Shown here piece by piece: positions 7,093 through 13,165 of a stretch of 13,165 nt of DNA. The DNA is from Candidatus Poribacteria bacterium. Lineage in GTDB: Bacteria; Poribacteria; DTPJ01; WJIO01. The translations under genes and the position numbers were made by a program. The stretch lies in the NCBI GenBank assembly GCA_014730235.1, contig WJIO01000217.1, forward strand, positions 1 to 13,165. Direction: 5' to 3'. The notes beneath the pieces were generated by a model that saw only the letters and a program-made list of their open reading frames with translations, was not told the origin of the DNA and did no database searches. Within the stretch, counting starts at the first letter, position 1; the number at the start of each line of letters is the position of its first letter.

Positions 7093-7240
7093 TTTGGCTC
7101 ATCCGGTTTGAGTATGGTAATAATTTGAAAATTTTCTCAGCTTGTCATTCCTGCTTTTGCAGGAATGACAAATGGAGGATATTTTTTTCTTAATTGGACA
7201 ATGTTTTTTACACTTCCACACTCAAACCGGATGAGCCAAA
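7093..7240. mobile_element. MITE-like nested inverted-repeat element (148 bp)
   Basis: Two perfect 21-bp inverted arms, 7093-7113 and 7220-7240, enclose about 106 bp. The core of the left arm reads GGCTCATCCGGTTTGAG; the pairing resumes for 3 bp (7115-7117 with 7216-7218) after one mismatch. The interior carries a second independent hairpin (7142-7171) and AT-rich spacers, and has no coding capacity. Short length, long terminal inverted repeats and no ORF are typical of a miniature inverted-repeat transposable element or a dispersed palindromic repeat. No convincing target-site duplication is seen; only AC is shared at the outer edges. It lies between the reductase operon promoter and the URO-D operon promoter. 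No transposase in this window matches it. Confidence 0.6.
7142..7171. repeat. REP-like palindrome inside the MITE-like element
   Basis: TTGTCATTCCTGC (7142-7154) and its exact complement GCAGGAATGACAA (7159-7171) flank a TTTT loop. The GTCATTCCTGC...GCAGGAATGAC type resembles the dispersed 'GTCATTCC-(G/C-rich)-GGAATGAC' palindromes common in many bacterial genomes. A run of seven T (7182-7188) follows at a distance of 10 nt, too far for a good intrinsic terminator. Confidence 0.65.
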
Positions 7241-7322
7241 ACTTCTGATACAAACCAAAAGCTTTATTTGTTACTCCATTATTCGCAATAACACAGGGAT
7301 GTAAAATTTATGCTTGGGAGCT

Positions 7323-7334
7323 AAATTGCAATTT
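7323..7334. promoter_or_regulatory. Palindrome just upstream of the URO-D operon -35 box
   Basis: AAATTGCAATTT (7323-7334) is a perfect 12-bp palindrome ending 3 bp before the -35 hexamer at 7338. The position suits an activator or other dimeric regulator site, but an AT-rich palindrome of this size can arise by chance. Confidence 0.3.
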
Positions 7335-7337
7335 CCA

Positions 7338-7366
7338 TTGACTAAGTTATCCGACAGAGGTAAAAT
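7338..7366 (+). promoter_or_regulatory. Sigma-70-type promoter for the URO-D-like operon
   Basis: TTGACT (7338-7343) and TAAAAT (7361-7366) are separated by 17 bp, with five of six consensus matches in each box. Transcription would begin near 7373, about 45 nt before the ATG at 7419. The leader contains only a small GGGTTAAACCC fold (7389-7399), with no room for a riboswitch. Confidence 0.75.
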
Positions 7367-7418
7367 ACGATTTAAATGGCATAATAACGGGTTAAACCCA
7401 TAACAGAAGGTGATCGCT

Positions 7419-8498
7419 ATGAATTCACGGGAAAGAATACTTACAGCATTGGATAAAAAACAGCCTGACAGAGTTCCCATATTTGAATTATACATAAACG
7501 AACCGAATATAGTGGATCTGGCCAGAACTATTGCGCCGGATGAGGTGAAAATACAGGCCGGCAGGGATAAATTCGGCAGTGAAAGTGTTGAAGTGATGGA
7601 CCTTTATTGCCTGCTTATAGAACGCTTGGATATTGACGCAACATGCACTAATTTTTCTATTGGTATAACGGACATAGGCGGAGAAAAGGGAAGGGATAAA
7701 TATGGAACTTACTACCTACTGAGCGAACATGGAGAGCCTACGCCGGTGGATGGACCTATCAAGAATATGGATGATCTTGATGGATTTGATATGATTTCAA
7801 AACTGGAAGAGAGTGATTTTTCTACAGTACAATATGTTATTGAAAAAGTCGGGAAGGAAAAAGCCCATTTCGTAAGTATTACAGACCCTTTTAAAGTAAG
7901 CTGGCGGCGGCGGGGTGGTATGCAAAACCTACTTATGGATTATATTCAAAATCCGGAAATGGCCCATAGACTTGCCTGTATTGCCACAGATTTTGACAAG
8001 GTTGCTGTTGATATGATCATAAAATCCGGCGCGGATGTGATAACCATGCCGGGAGACCTGGCCGGCGAGGACACTACCATAATGTCCCCAACCCACTTTC
8101 GGGAATACATAAAACCATATCACAAGGAAATAGTTGATTACGTCCATGACAAAGGACTGAAGATTATAAAGCACTCTGACGGCAACCTTTGGCCCATCCT
8201 GGACGACCTGGTTGAAGTTGGTTTTGATGGTCTGCATCCTATACAACCCCAGTGTATGGATATAGGGGAAGTAAAGGAATACCTGGCCGGTAAAGTCTGT
8301 ATTTTGGGCAATATTGACTGTCGGGATCTGCTGGTAAACGGAACTGTGGAAGAAGTGGAAGAAACAGTAAAGCAAACCATAGAAAAAGCCGCTCCCGGCG
8401 GCGGATATATAATAACTTCGTCCAATTCTATACACCCGGGGGTTAAGACTGAGAATTACCTGGCAATGGTGGAAGCTGTGCATAAGTATGGGCATTAA
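7419..8498 (+). CDS. Uroporphyrinogen decarboxylase-like protein (URO-D/corrinoid methyltransferase fold), first paralogue
   Basis: A 359-residue TIM-barrel protein. It opens NSRERILTALDKKQPDRVPI, the typical N-terminus of the URO-D-like MtaA/MtbA/CmuA group. The substrate-binding RQAGR motif of true heme uroporphyrinogen decarboxylase is absent, so heme synthesis is unlikely. The methyltransferase zinc motif H-x-C is replaced by H-S-D (252-254, KHSDGNLWPI), and the region where the family's third ligand Cys would fall reads ITSSNSIHPG. Other family landmarks are GADVITMPGDLAG (204-216) and CILGNIDCRDLL (294-305). It may be a methyltransferase variant or a different lyase. The start is ATG at 7419, with AGAAGG 8 nt upstream; the in-frame GTG at 7410 overlaps that site. 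It is the first gene of a two-gene operon, 39 bp before its paralogue. The family is certain; the reaction is open. Confidence 0.85.
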   Translation: MNSRERILTALDKKQPDRVPIFELYINEPNIVDLARTIAPDEVKIQAGRDKFGSESVEVMDLYCLLIERLDIDATCTNFSIGITDIGGEKGRDKYGTYYLLSEHGEPTPVDGPIKNMDDLDGFDMISKLEESDFSTVQYVIEKVGKEKAHFVSITDPFKVSWRRRGGMQNLLMDYIQNPEMAHRLACIATDFDKVAVDMIIKSGADVITMPGDLAGEDTTIMSPTHFREYIKPYHKEIVDYVHDKGLKIIKHSDGNLWPILDDLVEVGFDGLHPIQPQCMDIGEVKEYLAGKVCILGNIDCRDLLVNGTVEEVEETVKQTIEKAAPGGGYIITSSNSIHPGVKTENYLAMVEAVHKYGH

Positions 8499-8537
8499 AT
8501 AGAAACCGGGAAAAATAGATAAAAGGAATAATAAGCA

Positions 8538-9641
8538 ATGAATGTACCATTAGATAACCCAAAACCAGACATAGAAAATTTCAAGCAAATAATATTGAGA
8601 AAAAAAGAACCTGAAAGACCGCCCTTTGTGGAACTTCACATTGACAAGGAAATTGTTAAAGAAATTGTGGAATCAAAATTAGGCAGAAAGTGGGTTCCAC
8701 CTGTGCTTGATGACAGAGACTCTCAATCTGCGTGTCTTATGAATTATATCGAGTGCCATTATCGTCTTGGATACGATTTTATTCGGCTTACCGGGGATTT
8801 CAGGTTTTCCAGCGGTCTGCATTTTGTCAGTCATGTTCGGGAAGGTAAAGATACAGCCGATTTGACCAGGGGTGAAAGAAAATGGGTGGAGTTAAGCGCT
8901 GGTGTTATAAACTCGTGGGAGGATTTTGAAAAATATCCCTGGCCTTCACTGGATGAAGTTGATATGTGGGCTATGGACTTTGTTTCAAGTAATCTGCCTG
9001 ATGGTATGGGTATTCTAGCATGTCCTACCCAGGGCGTTTTTGAAACGGGGATGAACAGCCTATTTGGATATGAAAATTTGGCCTTTCTTCTGTATGATGA
9101 TCCTGAACTGGTAAAAGCGGTATTCGACAGAGTAGGTGAACTGATATATAGCTACTATCAGAACATTATTGGTATGGATAACCTAGCTGGATTCTTCCAG
9201 GGTGAGGATATGGGCTTCAGAACCAGCACCCTTATTGCCCCTGAATATCTGAGGAAATTTGTTTTTCCATGGCATAAGAAAATTGCGAAATTGGCCCATG
9301 AGAACGATCTGATCTACATTCTTCATGCCTGCGGCAATCTGGAATCCATAATGGAAGATTTGATCGAAGACGTTGGTATTGATGCAAAGCATTCCTTTGA
9401 GGATGCCATAATGCCTGTTACAGAATTTAAGAGAATATATGGTGACAGAGTAGGTATTATGGGCGGTGTAGATGTAGATAACCTTTGTAGAATGGAAGAA
9501 AAAGATTTGAGGGCTTATGTGAAAAATATTATTGATGAATGCAATAAAGGCGGCGGATATGCCCTGGGAACCGGAAATTCAGTTACTAATTATGTTCCAT
9601 TAAAGAATTTTCTCATAATGTTAGATGAAGGTTTAAGATAA
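8538..9641 (+). CDS. Uroporphyrinogen decarboxylase-like protein, second paralogue
   Basis: A 367-residue TIM-barrel protein of the same superfamily as the preceding gene but strongly diverged; almost no long identical stretch is shared. Landmarks: ERPPFVELHIDKE near the N-terminus, GFFQGEDMGFRTSTLIAPEYLRKFVFP (about 218-244), ILHACGN (261-267, H263-x-C265, the zinc-motif form), and GIMGGVDVDNL (316-326). The last segment, YALGTGNSVTNYVP, has no cysteine where MtaA/MtbA-type enzymes carry the third zinc ligand. A true heme enzyme is unlikely because the RQAGR motif is missing. The ATG at 8538 has AAAGGA about 11 nt upstream. It follows the first paralogue by 39 bp without a promoter or terminator, so co-transcription and possibly a joint reaction or heterodimer are inferred. 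The substrate is unknown; no corrinoid protein is encoded in the window. Confidence 0.85.
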   Translation: MNVPLDNPKPDIENFKQIILRKKEPERPPFVELHIDKEIVKEIVESKLGRKWVPPVLDDRDSQSACLMNYIECHYRLGYDFIRLTGDFRFSSGLHFVSHVREGKDTADLTRGERKWVELSAGVINSWEDFEKYPWPSLDEVDMWAMDFVSSNLPDGMGILACPTQGVFETGMNSLFGYENLAFLLYDDPELVKAVFDRVGELIYSYYQNIIGMDNLAGFFQGEDMGFRTSTLIAPEYLRKFVFPWHKKIAKLAHENDLIYILHACGNLESIMEDLIEDVGIDAKHSFEDAIMPVTEFKRIYGDRVGIMGGVDVDNLCRMEEKDLRAYVKNIIDECNKGGGYALGTGNSVTNYVPLKNFLIMLDEGLR

Positions 9642-9655
9642 AATACATGCGCTTA

Positions 9656-9699
9656 TCAATGTGGAACGATTTGTTCTCATTGTGGAACAAAAGATTTGT
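9656..9699 (+). repeat. Imperfect tandem direct repeat
   Basis: TCAATGTGGAACGATTTGT (9656-9674) is repeated as TCATTGTGGAAC followed by AAAA and GATTTGT (9677-9699). The copies differ by one base and a 4-nt insertion. The second copy also forms a small hairpin with the end of the first (TTGTTC 9671-9676 with GAACAA 9685-9690). Function unknown. Confidence 0.5.
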
Positions 9700-9890
9700 A
9701 GGGTAAGTGTTAATGAGACTTCACAGTTACCATAGTAATTACTATAAAAATTCTCAACGCAATTTATTCTTATTATGGAACATAAAATATATACATCAAA
9801 TCGTTAAATATGCTGTATTCCAGTATTATCAAGGTTTCACAGATATGGCATGAATACTGCTAAAATATTGACCACTACCCCTTGCCTTTA

Positions 9891-9941
9891 GCTACAGCTT
9901 CGTGGTTGTCCCCCAAGCAACCACGAAGCTGTAGCAGTTTT
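9891..9941 (+). terminator. Strong hairpin, probable transcription terminator at the convergent junction
   Basis: GCTACAGCTTCGTGGTTG (9891-9908) and its exact complement (9918-9935) form an 18-bp perfect stem with a 9-nt loop, TCCCCCAAG. On the plus strand it is followed after AG by TTTT (9938-9941), consistent with a terminator for the URO-D operon, although it lies 250 bp past that operon's last stop. On the minus strand, just downstream of the GHMP kinase gene (15 bp past its stop), the T-run is lacking. It could stop transcription from both sides imperfectly, or be a dispersed palindromic repeat. Confidence 0.55.
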
Positions 9942-9950
9942 AAAACATAT

Positions 9951-11888
9951 TTAAAGCATGCAGGCCCTTTCTACCGGAATGTTTACAGCTAATCCTTCAA
10001 AGTAATAATCGGCAGGGATAAATAATAGCTCTCTATCTATTTTTTTATCTTTAAAGAGTGCGTTTACTTTTCTTTGTACAGCTTCCAGATATTCTGCTTC
10101 AGCCTTGTTTACTGGTTCTTTTTTCCTGCGCTTTTTTTTCACAATATCAGCCAAACGGCTTCGCATTTGTTCCAAATCGTTTTTGTCTTCTATAGCTTTT
10201 TCAAGACCATTATCATATTTTAACCAATCCAACTCTTTTGCTTCGTTGGGCTCATAATAATTTTCAATAAGCGCGTTTTTCAACCGTGATAGGCATTCAT
10301 CATTTTTCTCAGCCATTACCAATACATTACCACCGAATCCTGCCCCTGTCAGGGATGCACCGATAACGCCTTCTGTGCGTCTGGCTATTTCTACAATGGT
10401 GTCCAGTTCCAGACTGCTGGCGTCGTAATCGCCCGGTTGTCTTGCCAACTGGGATTTTTTTATAAGTTCTTCGTCGCTACTGTTTATATTCGCGATCAGG
10501 TTTTCCAGATAAGGATTTGTAACCTTATTCTGAGTAAACTGCTCATAGCTCTGTAAGTCCTGGCCAAATTTAAACAACCGGTCGCCATCATGACCAATAA
10601 ACATTAATTCACCGGCTTCCTTTATCCTGCCTTCTTTTATCAACCGACCAAACTCGCGACTTCGCTCGGATTCGGCAATTCCCCATAACGTCGCGCCCCG
10701 GACTTCCACCGAATCGGGAAAGCGTTTCAACTGACCGAAGAACCTGTCCAGACGGGAATCTATCTCAGCATCGGAGTAACGGCTTCGCAGTTCTTTAATG
10801 CTTATCTGCTCAGGTAAAGCCAGCAGCATCTCATAAATTTTTTGCAGACCGAATTCCTGAGGTGTTATCTGTCCCAGGTATTCCAGCTTTTCTATAGTAT
10901 TACTGCCGATACCCTCCATTCCTGCCAGAACATCTTTTATGAGGGTAGTGGCCATGCTGTAGGCAAACATGGTCTGATTGTATGCAAATAAGCGTTCATC
11001 AGATTTGGAAGATGTTTTATAGGATTTAACAATAATAACCTGGTAGTCATCTGGTAGAGGTATATACTCAGGCTGCATTTCCTCCACAGTCAAAAATACG
11101 CTGTGGATAATGCTTCCCTGTTTTCCAAACAGTATAGCCCCGTGATCACCAAATCCGCCGCGGGTTCCAACATACCATTCACCGCGACCTAGTTCCACAG
11201 TAAATTCCCGGCGATCCATTTCCAGGTTGTTGACAGCCATAAAAGCTAAAGCCGATGATACCACCACTGCTGATGAGGAGGCCATACCGCTTCCCCTGGG
11301 TGCATCCCCATAAGTAACAACATCCATCCCCTTAAGGGCTTTATCGGGGAAACTGTCCTGAATCTTCAAAACTGAAGCTTTTACATAGTTCGCCCAGTCT
11401 CCCCTGGCTGTTTCTATGGATTTCCTCACATATTCGCTATCTATGTATTTTGTCCATTCACCCCAACTATCCTGTTTTGTCTCCCGGGATATGGTAAATT
11501 CCCGGGGGCCAAAACGTTCGTTATCCACATTATTCAGCACCACCTTATCATTATCTCGTCGTCCTACAACCATGACGATCTCCCGTCCATGAGTCAGGTA
11601 GTTTGGAGTAGCGTGCTGCATTTCCGAATGCATACCCCGCAGGTTTATCCTGCCCGGTGCTCTGGTAATGGTTACATCTTTATCTGGGCCGTATACCTGA
11701 GCAAAATGCTCTAAAGCTCTTATAATCAGACTTCTGCGTGTATCAATAAAATCTTTGTTGTTGCCGTAAAGTTCCACAAGGCGTTTTGAAAAATCCTGGT
11801 CTGGATTATTAAAAAGCCTCAACCATTCGTTAATATTTCTGAAATCCACTTTCTGGGGAACAAAATCTAAAGCCGCTGGCCCTGGCAT
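9951..11888 (-). CDS. Large galactokinase-family GHMP sugar kinase with atypical substrate motif
   Basis: A 645-residue GHMP kinase, far longer than the usual ~390 of galactokinase. Motifs (numbered from ATG at 11888): APGRINL at 77-83; PRGSGMASSSA at 197-207 (phosphate-binding loop); the catalytic-base region GGFGDHGA with D248; and GASLTGAGFGG at 510-520. Galactokinases read GRVNLIGEHxDY, where E, H and D contact the sugar; here the equivalent is GRINLRGMHSEM, so the Glu is Met and the Asp is Glu. There is an extended region between motifs 2 and 3 and a charged C-terminal tail of ~100 residues (about 546-645, rich in K/E, including KKKRRKKE). The start is ATG at 11888 because AGGAGG lies 5 nt upstream; the frame stays open to an ATG at 11939 and a TTG at 11963 that overlaps the GH2 stop. 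It is coupled to the GH2 gene upstream. Kinase family is secure; galactose as substrate is doubtful. Confidence 0.8.
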   Translation of the reverse strand: MPGPAALDFVPQKVDFRNINEWLRLFNNPDQDFSKRLVELYGNNKDFIDTRRSLIIRALEHFAQVYGPDKDVTITRAPGRINLRGMHSEMQHATPNYLTHGREIVMVVGRRDNDKVVLNNVDNERFGPREFTISRETKQDSWGEWTKYIDSEYVRKSIETARGDWANYVKASVLKIQDSFPDKALKGMDVVTYGDAPRGSGMASSSAVVVSSALAFMAVNNLEMDRREFTVELGRGEWYVGTRGGFGDHGAILFGKQGSIIHSVFLTVEEMQPEYIPLPDDYQVIIVKSYKTSSKSDERLFAYNQTMFAYSMATTLIKDVLAGMEGIGSNTIEKLEYLGQITPQEFGLQKIYEMLLALPEQISIKELRSRYSDAEIDSRLDRFFGQLKRFPDSVEVRGATLWGIAESERSREFGRLIKEGRIKEAGELMFIGHDGDRLFKFGQDLQSYEQFTQNKVTNPYLENLIANINSSDEELIKKSQLARQPGDYDASSLELDTIVEIARRTEGVIGASLTGAGFGGNVLVMAEKNDECLSRLKNALIENYYEPNEAKELDWLKYDNGLEKAIEDKNDLEQMRSRLADIVKKKRRKKEPVNKAEAEYLEAVQRKVNALFKDKKIDRELLFIPADYYFEGLAVNIPVERACML

Positions 11889-11893
11889 TACTT

Positions 11894-11899
11894 CCTCCT
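11894..11899 (-). promoter_or_regulatory. Strong Shine-Dalgarno sequence deciding the GHMP kinase start
   Basis: AGGAGG on the minus strand (11899-11894) lies 5 nt before ATG at 11888. The alternative starts at 11939 (ATG) and 11963 (TTG, overlapping the GH2 stop by 11 bp) have no clear site. The same bases would encode Q-E-E-V in a longer product, so chance cannot be excluded. Confidence 0.5.
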
Positions 11900-11952
11900 G
11901 GAAAAACATGGGAGTGTATTTATTATCTTCCCATGTCATGATATATTTATTA

Positions 11953-13165
11953 TTATTCTTCAATCGCCGCTTTTTGAGTATTTATTTCCTTTATTTTGTC
12001 GGGATCGAACTTGGGTTTGCGGTCGTAATAATACAATCCGTTGACTTCCTGTTCGATATCATACAACTGAGTGTAGCAGAAAGCGCACATTTTAGGATGA
12101 TTAAGCAGTACCTCCGTTAGCTTTCTATAGCGCTCGAAAAATTCCTCCTCGTTTTTAGGTCGGCCATCTACACCACCATAACCCCAACCTTTATCATCCT
12201 GCTGTCCGGGATTCCACCATATACCTCCGTATTCACTCACCCAGTAGGGCTGGCCCTGATATGGTACGTCATGTTCCGGGTTATTGCGTCGAGCTTTGCC
12301 GCCTTCGGCCAGGGGGCGATAGCGTTCTGCAAAGGTATCCGGGTTCTGGTCATAGTCGTGGACATCGTAAAGATCAGTTTCCACATGCACATAACCGCTG
12401 GTGTCAACAACCGGTCGGGTGTGATCAAAGGCTTTGGTAACCCTGTAAACTCGCCTTAAAAGCTCAGAATCCTGGCTTCTTGGCGTTTCGTTGAATGGAC
12501 ACCAGCCAACAATAGATGGATGGCTGTAATCCCTTTCCAGCACTTCCATCCACTCTTTGAGATAGCGTCTCAGGGTTTCTGCTGACGCATGGTCTACCCC
12601 CCAGTTGGGATATTCATCCCATATAAGGTAGCCAAGTTTATCGGCCCAATAAAGGAATCTGGGTTCAAAAACCTTTTCATGCAGACGCGCTCCGTTAAAG
12701 CCTAAACCCATTGATATTTCGATGTCATTTTTCAGGGCTTCGTCTGACGGGGCGGTGTATATTCCATCGGGGTAGAATCCCTGATCCAGAACCAATCTTT
12801 GGAACACAGGCTTATCATTGAGCAGGACAGCAGGCGGAACGACCTTTATAGAGCGCATGCCAAAGTAGCTGTCAACCTGATCCACTGCCTCTCCCTGTGA
12901 TACCAAGGTCAGTTTAAGGTCGTAGAGGAATGGGTCTTCCGGTGACCATGAACGAATTTCTGAAAGTTTAATGGCAGTCTTAGTTGACACGCCATAACAA
13001 ACAGCTTCTGCCTGACCGACTGAAGTGCCGTCTATCATGGCGTTGGCTTTAACAACCATACCTTTGCTGTCGCCGTTGATTTTTGCTTCTATGAAAAGCT
13101 GACCACTGTCCAGATCCGGTGTGAGTTTTACATTTTCTATGTAAGTTTTTGGAACGGCTTCCATC
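11953..13165 (-). CDS. Glycoside hydrolase family 2 (beta-galactosidase/beta-glucuronidase-like), 5' end outside the window
   Basis: The C-terminal 403 residues (plus one base) of a GH2 enzyme; the frame is open at the right edge and the Met at 13164 is internal, since the ~180-residue N-terminal sugar-binding domain is missing. Residues ~1-110 are the Ig-like sandwich domain (WSPEDPFLYDLKLTL; FGMRSIKV). The TIM barrel follows from about 115: NDKPVFQRLVLDQGFYPDG, NGARLHEKVFEPRFLYWADKLGYLIWDE, then the acid/base N225-E226 in WCPFNETPRS and the nucleophile E311 in YWVSEYGG, 85 residues apart. Both are intact, so the enzyme should be active, releasing a non-reducing-end beta-linked sugar. It ends with MCAFCYTQLYDIEQEVNGLY, typical of the family. 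The GHMP kinase follows directly, suggesting the released sugar is phosphorylated. Export cannot be judged without the N-terminus. Glycosidic specificity is not readable here. Confidence 0.92.
   Translation of the reverse strand, partial: MEAVPKTYIENVKLTPDLDSGQLFIEAKINGDSKGMVVKANAMIDGTSVGQAEAVCYGVSTKTAIKLSEIRSWSPEDPFLYDLKLTLVSQGEAVDQVDSYFGMRSIKVVPPAVLLNDKPVFQRLVLDQGFYPDGIYTAPSDEALKNDIEISMGLGFNGARLHEKVFEPRFLYWADKLGYLIWDEYPNWGVDHASAETLRRYLKEWMEVLERDYSHPSIVGWCPFNETPRSQDSELLRRVYRVTKAFDHTRPVVDTSGYVHVETDLYDVHDYDQNPDTFAERYRPLAEGGKARRNNPEHDVPYQGQPYWVSEYGGIWWNPGQQDDKGWGYGGVDGRPKNEEEFFERYRKLTEVLLNHPKMCAFCYTQLYDIEQEVNGLYYYDRKPKFDPDKIKEINTQKAAIEE

Larger units (their letters stand above)
9642..9950. other. 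Non-coding convergent intergenic region
   Basis: This 309-bp gap between convergent genes has no credible ORF, tRNA or promoter. It holds imperfect direct repeats (9656-9699), a 14-bp palindrome ATAGTAATTACTAT (9732-9745), a weak partial copy of the repeat unit (TATGGAAC, 9774-9781), and a strong hairpin at its right end (9891-9935). It is more AT-rich than the flanking genes. Confidence 0.6.

Noticed and set aside
7142-7188. Intrinsic terminator made of the inner hairpin and the following T-run
   Set aside because: The T-run starts 10 nt after the stem, and no transcript is expected to end between two divergent promoters. The symmetric hairpin fits a repeat element better.
7367-7418. Cobalamin or other riboswitch before the URO-D-like operon
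   Set aside because: The leader is only about 45 nt and shows no conserved riboswitch core; just a tiny GGGTTAAACCC fold.
7929-8495. Long open frame on the minus strand opposite the first URO-D-like gene
   Set aside because: It is fully antisense to a well-supported gene, and its translation is rich in aromatic residues, Ser and His with no recognisable domain. It is a shadow frame.
7419-9641. True heme-biosynthesis uroporphyrinogen decarboxylase (hemE)
   Set aside because: Neither paralogue has the N-terminal RQAGR substrate-binding motif, and no other heme genes are nearby.
11953-13164. Complete GH2 gene starting at the Met at 13164
   Set aside because: The product would lack the N-terminal sugar-binding domain present in all GH2 enzymes of this type, and the frame is open at the window edge. 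The Met is internal.
1-13165. CRISPR arrays, tRNA or rRNA genes, phage genes, toxin-antitoxin or restriction genes
   Set aside because: No regularly spaced repeats, cloverleaf-like segments or characteristic proteins were seen on either strand.

Overview
The window reads as a stretch of chromosome from a free-living bacterium of moderate, AT-leaning composition. Gene density is high, intergenic gaps are short, promoters are of the sigma-70 type, and TTG and GTG starts are used as well as ATG. The gene content is xylose-isomerase-like TIM barrels, aldo/keto reductase, uroporphyrinogen-decarboxylase-like paralogues, a DUF3352-like secreted protein, a GH2 glycosidase with a sugar kinase, and an EF-hand membrane protein. 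That mix resembles uncultured Planctomycetota/PVC, Poribacteria, Armatimonadota or Hydrogenedentota-type genomes. This is an impression from family content; no marker gene here fixes the taxonomy.

Layout from left to right. (a) 1-1914, minus: a secreted DUF3352-like protein followed by a small dimeric alpha/beta-barrel protein cut by the window edge. (b) 1915-2148: a divergent promoter region. (c) 2149-3027, plus: a sugar-phosphate isomerase/epimerase-type TIM barrel that overlaps the next gene tail-to-tail by 12 bp. (d) 6966-3016, minus: a tightly packed operon of aldo/keto reductase, EF-hand two-helix membrane protein and Clp1/Grc3-type polynucleotide kinase, driven by a perfect-consensus promoter (TTGACA, 17 bp, TATAAT). 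(e) 6967-7418: a regulatory region holding that promoter, a 148-bp nested inverted-repeat (MITE-like) element, and a good promoter for the plus-strand operon. (f) 7419-9641, plus: two diverged URO-D/corrinoid-methyltransferase-fold paralogues. (g) 9642-9950: non-coding, with imperfect direct repeats, a 14-bp palindrome and a very strong hairpin at the convergent junction. (h) 13165-9951, minus: a GH2 glycosidase (5' end outside the window) followed by a large atypical galactokinase-family GHMP kinase.

How the genes may work together. The GH2 enzyme and GHMP kinase form a plausible glycoside-release plus sugar-phosphorylation pair, but the kinase lacks the canonical galactose-binding signature, so its sugar may not be galactose. 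The URO-D-like pair lacks the heme-enzyme signature and is more likely involved in methyl transfer or another corrinoid/aromatic reaction than in heme synthesis. The most unusual association is the operon joining a reductase, a cytoplasm-facing EF-hand membrane protein and an RNA/DNA 5'-hydroxyl kinase. No known system with this composition was recognised. No tRNA, rRNA, CRISPR array, phage or complete insertion sequence was seen.
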